64,000 nt of DNA, taken from NCBI RefSeq assembly GCF_021648885.1, contig NZ_JAKJHZ010000011.1:1-64000 (forward strand), read 5' to 3'. The notes beneath the pieces are model-generated. The model made no database searches, was not told the DNA's origin, and saw nothing but the letters and a program-made list of their open reading frames with translations. The stretch comes from Nocardioides potassii (lineage in GTDB: Bacteria > Actinomycetota > Actinomycetes > Propionibacteriales > Nocardioidaceae). Below, one piece after another: positions 1 to 8,674 of the stretch (positions are counted from its first letter, which is position 1; the number at the start of each line of letters is the position of its first letter). The position numbers were made by a program, and so were the translations under genes.

Positions 1-169
1 AAAGAAATCCGCGACCACCCCACCCCAACCCCACAAAAGAGGCCAAGACAAGACAGTCAACGGGGCAAAACAAACTAATTCGTCGACTAATCAAACACAC
101 TGTTGAGTTCTCAAGGATCAGACGCACTCACATCGCGATCCGGTGAGGATCTCGGTTGCGTGAGGCAAC
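1..169 (-). other. leader of an rRNA operon (16S lies off the left edge)
   Basis: Read on the minus strand this stretch contains TTGAGAACTCAACA (complement of 101-114), followed by GTGTGTTTGATT and then AT-rich, pyrimidine-rich DNA. This motif is typical of the transcribed spacer upstream of actinobacterial 16S genes, where it takes part in antitermination and processing. Two promoters lie just upstream. The 16S gene itself is not in the window, so the assignment rests on the leader motif and on the neighbouring tyrS, which often precedes an rrn operon in actinobacteria. Confidence 0.75.
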
Positions 170-175
170 TGGTAA

Positions 176-205
176 AACCTAGCGAGCGACTTTCTGACGT
201 GGCAA
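176..205 (-). promoter_or_regulatory. rrn promoter, proximal
   Basis: On the minus strand TTGCCA (200-205) and TAGGTT (176-181) are separated by 18 bp. Transcription would start near 168, about 55 nt before the conserved leader motif. This is the better-placed of two promoter candidates for the rRNA operon. Confidence 0.65.
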
Positions 206-333
206 ATCCTCGCCTGTTTCGCTCTGACCCGGTGGTGTCACCGTGACCGATGACCGCTTCGGGTTGTCCTGCCCGGGGCCGGGAACCCGACCTGACCGGT
301 CTTGTTCCCCGCCGCTCCCTGGCGACGAAGAGA

Positions 334-362
334 ACAGTATGCGTACTCATGACATCGCGCAA
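334..362 (-). promoter_or_regulatory. rrn promoter, distal
   Basis: TTGCGC (357-362) and TACTGT (334-339) on the minus strand are 17 bp apart. It points the same way as the proximal promoter, about 155 bp upstream, and would make a tandem-promoter rRNA operon. The rest of 206-429 shows no gene or repeat that I recognise. Confidence 0.5.
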
Positions 363-429
363 ATCGAGACGGTGTGACCGCGGGCACATCCGCGTTTTCG
401 CAGGTCAGAGGCCTGCTGTGACGCATGGG

Positions 430-467
430 GCGCGTGGTGTGGCGTGTCGACGCCCCGTTCCACGCGC
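430..467 (-). terminator. hairpin downstream of tyrS
   Basis: An 8-bp perfect inverted repeat (430-437 with 460-467) encloses a second 5-bp repeat (441-445 with 450-454). It begins 16 nt after the tyrS stop. There is no U-run after it, so it is at best a weak intrinsic terminator separating tyrS from the rrn promoters. Confidence 0.4.
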
Positions 468-482
468 TCCCGGACCGCTGCC

Positions 483-1748
483 TCAGACCGCCTCGACGCC
501 GGCGAAGTTCTTCTTGCCGCGGCGCAGGACCAGCCACGACCCGCCCACCAGGTCGGCCTCGGTCGGACGCAGCTCGGGGTCCTCGACCCGCACGTTGTTG
601 AGGTAGGCCCCGCCCTCCGCGACCGTACGGCGCGCGTCGCTCCGGCTCTTCACCAGCCCGGCGGTGACGAGGAGGTCGAGGATGCCGGGCAGCTCGCCTG
701 CGGGGACCGTCGTACCTCCGGCCTCCCGCAACGCGGCGGAGAGCGTGTCGGGCTTGATCGAACCGAGGTCTCCCCCGCCGAACAACGCCGCCGCCGCTGC
801 CTTGGCCTGCTCGACCTCGTGCTCCCCGTGGACCAGCGCGGTCACCTCGTCAGCCAGCCGCTTCTGGCCCGCGCGCAGGAAGGGCTTCTCGGCCGTCTGC
901 TCCTCGAGGTCCTCGATCTCCTCGCGCGGGAGGAAGGTGAAGATGCGCAGCAGCTCACCGACCTTCTCGTCCTCGACGTTGAGCCAGAACTGGTGGAAGG
1001 CGTAGGGCGACATCATCGAGCCGTCCAGCCAGAGGGCGCCGCCCTCGGTCTTGCCGTACTTGGTGCCGTCGCTCTTGGTGATCAACGGGGTGGCGAACGC
1101 GTAGACGCTCTCCCCCGTCACCCGCCGCACGAGCTCGGCGCCGCCGGTGATGTTGCCCCACTGGTCCGAGCCGCCGAACTGCAGCGACACGCCATGCTCC
1201 CGGAACAGGTTGAGGTAGTCCATGGACTGGAGCAGCACGTAGGAGAACTCGGTGTAGCTGATGCCGGACTCCAACCGACGCTTCACGGTGTCGCGCGCGA
1301 GCATCCGGTTGACCGGGAAGTGCTTGCCGATGTCGCGCAGGAAGTCGATCGTCGACAGGGACGCGGTCCAGTCGTAGTTGTTGACCGTCGAGGCGGCGTT
1401 GTCACCCTCGAAGCTCACGAAGCGCGAGACCTGCTCGCGCACCCGCTCGGTCCACTCCTTCACCGTGTCGAGCGAGTTCAACGTGCGCTCGCCCGAGTCG
1501 CGCGGGTCGCCGATCATCCCCGTGGCGCCGCCGACGAGGATGTAGGGCGTGTGACCCGCCTCCTGGAGCCGGCGCGCGGTCACCAGCTGGACGAGGTTGC
1601 CCATGTGCAGGCTCGGTGCTGTCGGGTCGAAACCCACATAGAACTTGACGCTCCCCTCGCCCAGCGCCGCGCGGAGCGCGTCGCGGTCGGTGGAGTGGGC
1701 GATGAGGCCGCGCCACTCCAGCTCGTCGAGGACATTCGGGGTCGTCAC
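483..1748 (-). CDS. tyrS: tyrosyl-tRNA synthetase
   Basis: Charges tRNA-Tyr with tyrosine in the cytoplasm. The 421-residue protein has the class I signature HMGN at 48-51 (HIGH equivalent), the substrate-binding motif GSDQWGNI at 193-200, and KYGKTE at 230-235 (KMSKS equivalent). A C-terminal S4-type RNA-binding domain covers roughly 350-421. Length is normal for bacterial TyrS. The start is supported by GAAGGA a few bases upstream. Its -10 (TAGGCT, 1790-1795) overlaps that of the divergent kinase gene, leaving a leader of about 35 nt. Confidence 0.97.
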   Translation of the reverse strand: MTTPNVLDELEWRGLIAHSTDRDALRAALGEGSVKFYVGFDPTAPSLHMGNLVQLVTARRLQEAGHTPYILVGGATGMIGDPRDSGERTLNSLDTVKEWTERVREQVSRFVSFEGDNAASTVNNYDWTASLSTIDFLRDIGKHFPVNRMLARDTVKRRLESGISYTEFSYVLLQSMDYLNLFREHGVSLQFGGSDQWGNITGGAELVRRVTGESVYAFATPLITKSDGTKYGKTEGGALWLDGSMMSPYAFHQFWLNVEDEKVGELLRIFTFLPREEIEDLEEQTAEKPFLRAGQKRLADEVTALVHGEHEVEQAKAAAAALFGGGDLGSIKPDTLSAALREAGGTTVPAGELPGILDLLVTAGLVKSRSDARRTVAEGGAYLNNVRVEDPELRPTEADLVGGSWLVLRRGKKNFAGVEAV

Positions 1749-1788
1749 GTGGATTCCTTCGGGTGGAGTCGGGTTGGTGGTCGGCCAC

Positions 1789-1795
1789 TAGCCTA
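1789..1795. promoter_or_regulatory. overlapping divergent -10 elements, tyrS and kinase
   Basis: TAGCCT on the plus strand (1789-1794) and TAGGCT on the minus strand (1790-1795) overlap almost completely. Both fit actinobacterial -10 boxes and lie 27 bp before the plus-strand kinase GTG and 41 bp before the tyrS start. If both are used, polymerases on the two genes would compete for the same DNA. Confidence 0.5.
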
Positions 1796-1821
1796 GGGCG
1801 AGCAGTCAGGAGGGACGGCAC

Positions 1822-3228
1822 GTGATCGCAGGCAGGTACAGGCTCGAGCGGGAGATCGGTCGCGGGGGCTCCGGGACCGTCCACCTCGCGCACGACGACG
1901 TCCTCGGCCGGCAGGTGGCCATCAAGCGCATCGGGACGATGCCGGGCTCCGACGACGTCGAGCTCGAGCGGGCCGAGCGGGAGGCCCGGCTCGCCGCCGC
2001 GCTCAACCACCCCCACGTGGTGTCGGTGTTCGACCTCGTCGACGAGGCCGACGCCCGCTGGCTGGTCATGGAGTACGTCGACGGCGAGACGCTCAGCGAG
2101 CGCGTGCGCCGTTCGGGGCCGATCCCCGCTGACGAGGCGGCCGCTCTCCTCGGCCAGACCGCCGACGCGCTGGTCGAGGCCCATGCCGCCGGGATCGTCC
2201 ACCGCGACGTGAAGCCGAGCAACATCCTCATCTCCGCCGCCGGTGCCAAGCTCAACGACTTCGGCATCGCCCGCTCGGAGAACGACCCCTCGCTCACGCA
2301 GACCGGTCTCGTGACCGGGTCGCCGGCCTACCTGGCACCCGAGGTCGCCAGCGGGTCGTCGGCGACCGCTGCCAGCGACGTGTGGTCGCTCGGCGGGACG
2401 CTCTACCACGCGGTCACCGGCAGCCCGCCGTACGACGTCGGGGACAACCTGATCGGCGCGCTCTACAAGATCGTCCACGAGGACCCGCCGCGACTGGCCG
2501 ACGACCACCCGATGGCCGGCCTGCTCGCGGTGATGATGACCCACGACCCGGACGAGCGGTGGTCGATGCAGCGCGTGCGGGACGACCTCGCCCGGATCGC
2601 GCGCGGCCAGCGCTCGACCGCGGCCGTCCCGGCGGCGAGGACACCCGCTCCTGCCGCCGCCGAGCCGACCGGCGTGCTGCCGCCCGTCCGACCTGCACCG
2701 CTCCCGCGCGCCGCGCGCCGGCGACGGCACCACTGGGGTCTCATCGCCGCAGCAGCCGTCGCGGCGGTCGCCGCGATCGTCGCGGCCTACGTCCTGGCGG
2801 GACGCGGCACTCCCGAGGCCGCGCCGGACGACTCCGCGCGGACCTCCCCGGCCAGCAGTGCCAGCACCAACGACTCCCCCGACGACAACCCCAGCGACAG
2901 CCCGGCCCAGCCGACGGCCGAGGAGCAGCGCCGGCAGATGGACGAGTTCATCACGAGCTACCTCGCCACGGTGACGACCGACCCCGAGGCGGCCTTCGAC
3001 CAGCTGACTCCCGAGTTCCAGGACAAGAGCGGCGGCTACGGCGACTACATCGGCTGGTGGAGCCAGGTGGAGTCGGCCCGGCTCGACAGCGTCTCGAGCA
3101 ACCCGTCCGACGGGACCGTCGACTACACCGTCAGCTACCGGATGAAGACGGGGCGCACCAACACCGACCGGGTGCGGCTCCAGCTCCAGCGCAGCGGCGA
3201 CCGGTACCTGATCGCCGGCGAGGCCTGA
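1822..3228 (+). CDS. receptor-type Ser/Thr protein kinase (PknB-like)
   Basis: A membrane-anchored Hanks-type kinase of 468 residues. The catalytic domain (about 6-260) has the glycine loop GRGGSGTV, Lys35, catalytic HRDVKPSN with Asp129, DFG at 146-148 and APE at 172-174. A Pro/Ala-rich linker leads to one membrane helix near 305-327. The exported C-terminal part (about 370-468) is not PASTA; it closely resembles that of the second kinase in this window. GTG start with AGGAGGG 7 nt upstream. Ligand and substrates are unknown. It converges on the response-regulator gene, ending 2 bp before that gene's stop. Confidence 0.93.
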   Translation: MIAGRYRLEREIGRGGSGTVHLAHDDVLGRQVAIKRIGTMPGSDDVELERAEREARLAAALNHPHVVSVFDLVDEADARWLVMEYVDGETLSERVRRSGPIPADEAAALLGQTADALVEAHAAGIVHRDVKPSNILISAAGAKLNDFGIARSENDPSLTQTGLVTGSPAYLAPEVASGSSATAASDVWSLGGTLYHAVTGSPPYDVGDNLIGALYKIVHEDPPRLADDHPMAGLLAVMMTHDPDERWSMQRVRDDLARIARGQRSTAAVPAARTPAPAAAEPTGVLPPVRPAPLPRAARRRRHHWGLIAAAAVAAVAAIVAAYVLAGRGTPEAAPDDSARTSPASSASTNDSPDDNPSDSPAQPTAEEQRRQMDEFITSYLATVTTDPEAAFDQLTPEFQDKSGGYGDYIGWWSQVESARLDSVSSNPSDGTVDYTVSYRMKTGRTNTDRVRLQLQRSGDRYLIAGEA

Positions 3229-3230
3229 CG

Positions 3231-3890
3231 TCAGTCGCCGCGAGCGTCCAGGCCGTTGCGCTGCACCCACAGCGCGGCCTGGGTGCGGTCGGCGACGCCG
3301 ATCCGCTGGTAGGCCGACGTCAGGTGGGCCTTCACGGTGCGCTCGGTGATGCCGAGCCGACCGGCGATCTGCTTGTTGAGCAGCCCCTCGACCACGAGGC
3401 GGAGCACCTCCGCCTCCCGGGGCGACAGCGCGGCAGTGTCCGCCGTCGCCGTGACGTCGCCCGGGCGCGCCGCCCGGGACAGCAGCCGTCGAGCCGCCCG
3501 GGGATCGAGCGGTGACTCGCCGCGCGCGACCGCGCGGATGCCGTCGAGGAGGGCCTCCGGTTCGGCGTCCTTGAGCAGGTAGCCCACCGCCCCGGCCTCG
3601 ATGGCGGCGTCGATCCGCGCATGGTCGGAGAACGACGTCAGCACCAGCACCTCCGTGCCGAGCTGCTCATCCACGATCGCGCGCGTTGCGGCGACCCCGT
3701 CGACCACCGGCATCTGGAGGTCCATCACGGCGACGTCGGGACGGTGCTCGCGGACCAGCTCCACGGCCTCGCTCCCGTCCTTGGCGAGCCCGACGACCTC
3801 GAGGTCGTCGGTCGACTCGAGCAGGCCGGCCAGCCCACGTCGTACGACGGCGTGGTCGTCGGCGAGGACGACGCGGATCGTCGTGGTCAT
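3231..3890 (-). CDS. LuxR/NarL-family response regulator
   Basis: Two-component response regulator of 219 residues. The receiver domain has the acidic pair D11-D12, phospho-acceptor Asp57 and Lys107. A LuxR-type helix-turn-helix follows (LSPREAEVLRLVVEG, then NKQIAGRLGITERTVKAHL). I use the ATG at 3890 because it overlaps the kinase stop as ATGA and gives a normal receiver N-terminus; an upstream in-frame extension has no family match. It is translationally coupled to the histidine kinase and is presumably its partner. Targets are unknown. Confidence 0.94.
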   Translation of the reverse strand: MTTTIRVVLADDHAVVRRGLAGLLESTDDLEVVGLAKDGSEAVELVREHRPDVAVMDLQMPVVDGVAATRAIVDEQLGTEVLVLTSFSDHARIDAAIEAGAVGYLLKDAEPEALLDGIRAVARGESPLDPRAARRLLSRAARPGDVTATADTAALSPREAEVLRLVVEGLLNKQIAGRLGITERTVKAHLTSAYQRIGVADRTQAALWVQRNGLDARGD

Positions 3891-5164
3891 GACAGCGGGA
3901 CCTCCACCCTGACGATCGTGCCCGACCCGGGCGTCGACTCCACCTCCATCGTGCCGCCGTGCTCGCGCACGAGGCTCTCCGCCGCCCTCAGGCCGAAGCC
4001 GGCGTCGTCGGACCGTTCGGACGGCGTGAAGCCCACGCCGTCGTCGACGACCTCGAGCACGAGGTGGTCCTCCTCGCGTCGGACGGTCAGTGACATCCGG
4101 CGGGCCCGGGCGTGCCGTGCCACGTTGCGCACGGCCTCCTGGGCCAGCCGCCACACCAGCGCGACGGCCGCCGCGGACGCGTCCTCGTCCCCGCTCACGT
4201 CCGCGTCGACCCGTACGCCGGCTCCCGACAGAGGGGCGACCAGGTCCTGCACGGCGGCGGCGAGACCGGCGGTGTGCAGGTCGGGCGGGTAGATCTCGAC
4301 CAGCAGCGAGCGCAGGGCACGCATGCTGATGCGCAGCGAGCGACCGACCTCGTCGAGGTCGCTGGACATCGGCTCGCTGCTCCGGGTGGCGAGGGTCGAC
4401 AGCGCCATCGACGAGCCCGCGAGGTCCTGCACCACCCCGTCGTGGAGGTCGCGCGCGATCCGGAGCCGCTCGGCGTCGGACGCCCGGACGGCCGCCTCGA
4501 GCAGTCGCTCGCGCTCGCGCGACGACCGCGACAGCCGGCGCGTGAGCAGCAGCATCAGCGGAGTCGTCAGGAGGACCAGCGCGGCCAGCGCGCCGATGGT
4601 GATCGGCAGGAAGCGGTCGAGGATCGCCGAGCGCTGCTGGCTCAGCTCGTCGGCGGTGAAGTAGGCCTCGAAGAGCAGCGGCTCGTCCTCGGGTGACCAG
4701 ACCCGCGTGTAGACCTCGAGGAGGTCGCCGCCGAGAGCGCGCTCGTAGCGGTTCTCGGGCCGGCCCAGGTCCGAGAGCTCGGCGTCCGTGCCGCCGTCCT
4801 CGATGACCTCGAGCTCGTCGTCACCGAGCGGGTAGACCGCGCCGATCAGCTCGGTGCGGTCGCTGTAGAGGATGGTGCCGTCGGCGCCCCAGATCTTGAT
4901 GCGGCGTACGTCGCCCACGAGCAGGCGGTCCAGCACGGTGCGGTCGAGCCGGTCGATGGCCGCGGCGTCGCCGGAGACCAGCCCTTCGGGGATCGCCGGC
5001 TGGGCCACGGACCTGCCGAGCACCTGGGTGATGGCGCGGGCATCGGCCACCGCCTCCTCGTCGGCCGCCTGGCGGCTGAGGGCTCCGGTGACGAGGACGA
5101 CGACCACGAGCGTGACGAATCCCGCGGCGAGGAACTGCGCCACGGGATTCGTCAGCCAACGCAT
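3887..5164 (-). CDS. NarL-type sensor histidine kinase
   Basis: Membrane sensor of 425 residues with helices near 8-30 and 186-208 bracketing an extracytoplasmic sensor of about 155 residues. The HisKA_3 box contains RIARDLHDGVVQDLAG with phospho-acceptor His241. The HATPase domain has QEAVRNVARHA (N box) and DDGVGF (G1). It lies between a secreted-protein gene 54 bp upstream and the response regulator, which it overlaps by 4 bp, so the three look like one operon. The signal sensed cannot be read from the sequence. Confidence 0.94.
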   Translation of the reverse strand: MRWLTNPVAQFLAAGFVTLVVVVLVTGALSRQAADEEAVADARAITQVLGRSVAQPAIPEGLVSGDAAAIDRLDRTVLDRLLVGDVRRIKIWGADGTILYSDRTELIGAVYPLGDDELEVIEDGGTDAELSDLGRPENRYERALGGDLLEVYTRVWSPEDEPLLFEAYFTADELSQQRSAILDRFLPITIGALAALVLLTTPLMLLLTRRLSRSSRERERLLEAAVRASDAERLRIARDLHDGVVQDLAGSSMALSTLATRSSEPMSSDLDEVGRSLRISMRALRSLLVEIYPPDLHTAGLAAAVQDLVAPLSGAGVRVDADVSGDEDASAAAVALVWRLAQEAVRNVARHARARRMSLTVRREEDHLVLEVVDDGVGFTPSERSDDAGFGLRAAESLVREHGGTMEVESTPGSGTIVRVEVPLS

Positions 5165-5218
5165 GGGACCTCGGGATCGAGCGGGGATCAGGTGGGCCCG
5201 ACCGCAGATCGAGCCGGG

Positions 5219-5872
5219 TCAGTAGTTGACCACACCCCGGCACACCTGCCCGTCGCGGACGGCGCGGAAGGCGATCGCGTCCGCGCCCGCCAGGTCGACG
5301 ATGCGGCGCTCGACGTCGAAGGAGCCGCTGCGGCCCGCCGTCGTACCGGTCCCGCGGTCGCTGACGGAGCCGTTGTGGCGCAGCGTCCACCGCCACTGCT
5401 GGCCCGCGACGTTGCTGTCGATCTCGCCCTCGACCTCGAGCCGGCCGCCGTCGGTCTTGACCTTGAGCTTCCAGTCGGCGCTGCCGCTGCAGCCGCCGGT
5501 GCGGATCACCCGGTCGTCGCCTCCCCCGCCGGAGCGCGTACCGCCGTTGTCGTCGGTGCTGTCGTTAGTGCTGTCGTTAGTGCTGTCGTCGGTGCTGCCG
5601 TGGGTGCCGTCGTCGTCGCTGCCGCCGGTGCGGGTGCCGCCGTTGTCGTCGGTGCTGTCGTGCGTGCCGTCGTCGTCGCTGCCGCCCGTGCGACCGCCGT
5701 TGTCGTCACCGGCCGGGTCGTCGTCGCCGTGGCTGCGCAGGGAGAGCGACCCGACGTGTGCCGAGGCGGCCGGGCTGCTCGCGGCGAGCGCGCCGACGGA
5801 GAGGGTGGCGAGGGCGGCGCCGACGGCGATCGCGCGGCCGAGGCCGGTGGTGGCGTTCTTGATGGTGGTCAT
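5219..5872 (-). CDS. secreted protein with Asp/Ser/Thr repeat linker
   Basis: A 217-residue exported protein. Residues 1-39 form a signal peptide with a hydrophobic Ala-rich core and a likely cleavage near ASA-H. A low-complexity linker of Gly, Asp, Thr and Ser repeats follows, then a conserved C-terminal domain of about 95 residues beginning CSGSADWKLKVK, with a second Cys near the end. I recognise the C-terminal domain as a recurring actinobacterial secreted domain of unknown function. The ATG at 5872 is preceded by AGGAGG; a longer frame runs into the divergent kinase and is rejected. It heads the sensor-kinase operon and may be its input or output. Confidence 0.8.
   Translation of the reverse strand: MTTIKNATTGLGRAIAVGAALATLSVGALAASSPAASAHVGSLSLRSHGDDDPAGDDNGGRTGGSDDDGTHDSTDDNGGTRTGGSDDDGTHGSTDDSTNDSTNDSTDDNGGTRSGGGGDDRVIRTGGCSGSADWKLKVKTDGGRLEVEGEIDSNVAGQQWRWTLRHNGSVSDRGTGTTAGRSGSFDVERRIVDLAGADAIAFRAVRDGQVCRGVVNY
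5549..5596 (-). repeat. 12-bp tandem repeat in the secreted-protein linker
   Basis: Four consecutive 12-bp units (5549-5560, 5561-5572, 5573-5584, 5585-5596) encode STDD, STND, STND, STDD on the minus strand. They expand one of two longer linker repeats spanning about 5537-5698. Unit count can change without shifting the frame, so linker length may vary between strains. Confidence 0.85.
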
Positions 5873-6029
5873 GGATCCTCCTGGGTAGGTGGCTCCAGCC
5901 TTCCTGCGGACCGTGGACCCGACGAGATGTCCGATGGTGCTAGTACCCCCCGATGTCCGGTCCGAACGGGTGTGAGCGGCGACCTGCGGCGCCGTTAACG
6001 TGAAGGGCGGTCCAGCGAAAGGGGCACGC

Positions 6030-7502
6030 GTGATCGCAGGCAGGTACACCCTCGACGGGGAGATCGGGCGCGGGGGCGCCGGCATCGTGCACCTCGCGCA
6101 CGACGAGGTGCTCGGACGGACGGTCGCGATCAAGAGGATCGGCCTGCTGCCCGGCACGACCGACCAGGACGTCGAGCGTGCGGAGCGGGAGGCGCGGATC
6201 GCCGCCGGGCTGACGCATCCCCACGTGGTCTCGATCCTCGACCTGGTCAAGGACGTCGACTGCTACTGGCTCGTGATGGAGCACGTCCGCGGCCGGACCC
6301 TCTCCGAGATCGTCGCCGCGGAGGGACCGATGGGCGTCGAGAGGGCGGCCGGGATCCTCGCCCAGGCGGCCGACGGCCTGGTCCAGGTCCACCGCGCCGG
6401 GATCGTCCACCGCGACGTGAAGCCCAGCAACGTCCTCGTGAGCGACGACGACCACGCGAAGCTCGGCGACTTCGGCATCGCCCGCAGCGCAGGTGACGCG
6501 GCACTGACGGTGACCGGCGAGGTCACCGGCTCGCCGGCCTACCTCGCCCCCGAGGTGGCGTCCGGCTCGCCCGCGAGCGCCGCCAGCGACGTGTGGTCGC
6601 TCGGAGCCTCGCTCCACCACGCCGTCGTCGGGCGGGCGCCGTACGACGTCGGCCACAACATCATGGGTGGGCTCTACCGGATCGTGCACGACGAGCCACC
6701 CCGCCTGCCGGACGGGCACCCCATGGCCGAGCTGCTGGCCCGCACGATGGTCAAGGACCCCGGCCGGCGGTGGTCGGCCGAGCGCGTCCGGGACGAGCTG
6801 CGGCACATCGCTCGAGGGACGCCGTCGCCCGCCTCGGTCGACGCCACCCGCACCACCAGGATGACGGCCGTGCCCGCCGAGCCGGCACCGGCCGCCGCTC
6901 CTCGTGCGGCACGACCCACCGCTCCGCCCCACCCGGCGCGCGACGACGACGTACGGCGCGGGCGCGGGCCGTGGGGCTGGATCGCAGCGGTCCTCGTCCT
7001 CGCGGTGCTGGCCGGCCTCGGCACCTGGCTCGTCCGCTCCGGTGACGACGAGCGCCCGGGCGCCGGGACCGGACGGTCCGCGAGCCCGGATCCGTCGGAC
7101 GAGCCGACAGGTGACCCGTCCGAGCCGACGGGAAGTCCGTCCTCCGAGCCATCGTCCGAGCCCAGCTCCGAGTCGACGCCGACGCCGGCGTCGGGCGGAA
7201 CCCGCGCCGAGGTGCGGACCTTCCTGCAGGACTACTTCTCCCTCGTGACGTCGGACCCGGAGTCGGCGTACGACATGCTCACACCCGAGTTCCAGGACGC
7301 CAGCGGGGGCTACGGGCGTTACTCCGGCTTCTGGGGCACGATCAGCTCCGCGCGGCCGCATGACATCGCCGTCGACCCGGCGACCCTCACCACGACGTAC
7401 ACCATCGACTACGTGACCACCGCAGGACGCAGCACCAGCCAGCAGGGCCGGCTGCAGCTCCAGCGCGACGGGGACGGCTACCTGATCGCCGGCGAGGGCT
7501 GA
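6030..7502 (+). CDS. receptor-type Ser/Thr protein kinase, paralogue
   Basis: Second Hanks-type kinase, 490 residues, with the architecture of the kinase at 1822: glycine loop GRGGAGIV, Lys35, HRDVKPSN with Asp129, DFG 147-149, one membrane helix near 315-336, and an exported domain (about 393-490) sharing LTPEFQD, SGGYG and YLIAGEG with its paralogue. I place the start at GTG 6030, which matches the paralogue's MIAGRY start and has AAAGGGG upstream; ATG 6000 is in frame but lacks this support. The pair probably arose by duplication around the two-component operon. Confidence 0.92.
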   Translation: MIAGRYTLDGEIGRGGAGIVHLAHDEVLGRTVAIKRIGLLPGTTDQDVERAEREARIAAGLTHPHVVSILDLVKDVDCYWLVMEHVRGRTLSEIVAAEGPMGVERAAGILAQAADGLVQVHRAGIVHRDVKPSNVLVSDDDHAKLGDFGIARSAGDAALTVTGEVTGSPAYLAPEVASGSPASAASDVWSLGASLHHAVVGRAPYDVGHNIMGGLYRIVHDEPPRLPDGHPMAELLARTMVKDPGRRWSAERVRDELRHIARGTPSPASVDATRTTRMTAVPAEPAPAAAPRAARPTAPPHPARDDDVRRGRGPWGWIAAVLVLAVLAGLGTWLVRSGDDERPGAGTGRSASPDPSDEPTGDPSEPTGSPSSEPSSEPSSESTPTPASGGTRAEVRTFLQDYFSLVTSDPESAYDMLTPEFQDASGGYGRYSGFWGTISSARPHDIAVDPATLTTTYTIDYVTTAGRSTSQQGRLQLQRDGDGYLIAGEG

Positions 7503-7526
7503 GCCTCCGGCGGACGACACGTCGCG

Positions 7527-7600
7527 TAGGGCGGGTGGGGCTCGAACCCACGACCCAAGGATTATGAGTCCTCTGCTCTGACCGACTGAGCTACCGCCCC
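7527..7600 (-). tRNA. tRNA-Met (CAU), elongator type
   Basis: A 74-nt cloverleaf on the minus strand: acceptor GGGGCGG pairs with CCGCCCT (G1-U72 wobble) with discriminator A. The D stem is GCTC/GAGC, the anticodon stem-loop is GAGGA-CTCATAA-TCCTT with anticodon CAT, and the T arm contains GGTTCGAGC. The 3' CCA is not encoded. CAU could also mark an Ile2 tRNA; the stem sequences look like an elongator Met. Confidence 0.93.
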
Positions 7601-7884
7601 TCGAGCGGCACCCTATCCGTGCCGCCGACCGCAGAGCCCATCCGCACCGGCGTCGCGGCGGCTGTGACGCAGCCCACTGCCTACGGGCGTTCTAGGGGTG
7701 CTGACGCTCCGGTCCAGACGTCCAGACATCTGTTTCCCCCAAAACCCGGTCAACTCTTGAACCGGCCTGCATGGTTCTCGGCCGCCGCAGCGGGTTCCCT
7801 GAACCTAGCGCCCGTGAGGTGCGCTGTCAGCGGGGCCGATTTGGGGTCGGTCCCGATCTTGCTAGATCACTGTGGGGAATTGCT

Positions 7885-8523
7885 ATGACCATTCGCGAAC
7901 GCCGCGATCTGCCCATCGTCGACCGTGTCGGCGGGACTGTCGTCTCCCGGCGCACCGTCACCCGGGGACTTGCCTGGACCACGCCGGCCGTGGCCGTCGC
8001 CGCTGCCGCGCCGGCCTTCGCCGTCTCTGCAGGAACCGTCACCTTCACGCCGCTCGGCGTCGCCTGCAAGCTGCCCGGCGCGTCGTGCCAGAAGAGCACC
8101 GGTGTCACCAAGGGCTACGTCGTGCGCGTCCGGGTGTGCTCGACCTTCGACTACCCGGTGACCATCACCGTCCGGGACGCGTCGGTCAGCCTCGGCGGCG
8201 CCCCGGACCAGCTGTTCCAGGTCGGTCTCGGCGATGCCAGCGAGAGCTGCGCCTTCGTCACCACGGGCACCGTTTCGGATCCTCAGGCGGGCGAGCAGGA
8301 CGACGTCACCCTCACGTTCAGCCAGGCCGGCTGCTGCGTGGTGGACTTCGCGCTGCAGGGTGAGCCGAACAGCGACAACACCACCATCAGCGGTACGGCT
8401 CCCTACACCTACGTCGTGCCCGGGCACGAGGGCGAGACCAACGGCACCGGCGGTGGCACGTTCGCGCTCACGGCCTCGTCGACGCCGCCGTGCGACAAGT
8501 GCCAGCCCCCGGCTGCTCCCTGA
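7885..8523 (+). CDS. Tat-exported Cys-rich protein of unknown function
   Basis: A 212-residue protein. Residues 20-50 carry a twin-arginine signal (SRRTVTRGLAW followed by an Ala/Val core ending AFAVS). The mature part is mainly beta-like and has cysteines in ACK, SCQ, VCS, SCA, GCC and CDKC, suggesting disulfides. I recognise no enzyme domain. ATG 7885 is chosen because GGGGAA lies 8 nt upstream and it puts the Tat motif close to the N-terminus; the frame is open further upstream. The 280 bp before it hold only short inverted repeats. Confidence 0.75.
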   Translation: MTIRERRDLPIVDRVGGTVVSRRTVTRGLAWTTPAVAVAAAAPAFAVSAGTVTFTPLGVACKLPGASCQKSTGVTKGYVVRVRVCSTFDYPVTITVRDASVSLGGAPDQLFQVGLGDASESCAFVTTGTVSDPQAGEQDDVTLTFSQAGCCVVDFALQGEPNSDNTTISGTAPYTYVVPGHEGETNGTGGGTFALTASSTPPCDKCQPPAAP

Positions 8524-8546
8524 GCCGGACCATCTTCACCGCGTGA

Positions 8547-8583
8547 GAGCGCCGGTTCGGCCGTCCAGGCCGGTCCGGCGCTC
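8547..8583 (+). terminator. hairpin downstream of the Tat protein gene
   Basis: A perfect 9-bp inverted repeat, GAGCGCCGG (8547-8555) with CCGGCGCTC (8575-8583), encloses a second CGGCC/GGCCG pair. It starts 23 nt after the stop. No T-run follows, so this is probably a terminator-like or 3'-protecting hairpin. Confidence 0.5.
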
Positions 8584-8674
8584 CTGCGCGCCCACTCTCG
8601 TTCCGTGACCCGATAACCCCTCCACGCATGCCCCGCTCGTGGGACAGTGGCCCCCTCGGGAGGGAAGGAACATC

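Noticed and set aside
1402..3270. 622-residue open frame on the minus strand over tyrS and the kinase
   Set aside because: It is the antisense shadow of the kinase gene joined to an out-of-frame tyrS segment, with no recognisable domain.
5506..5709. CRISPR-like array in the secreted-protein gene
   Set aside because: The repeats are short contiguous coding units with no spacers.
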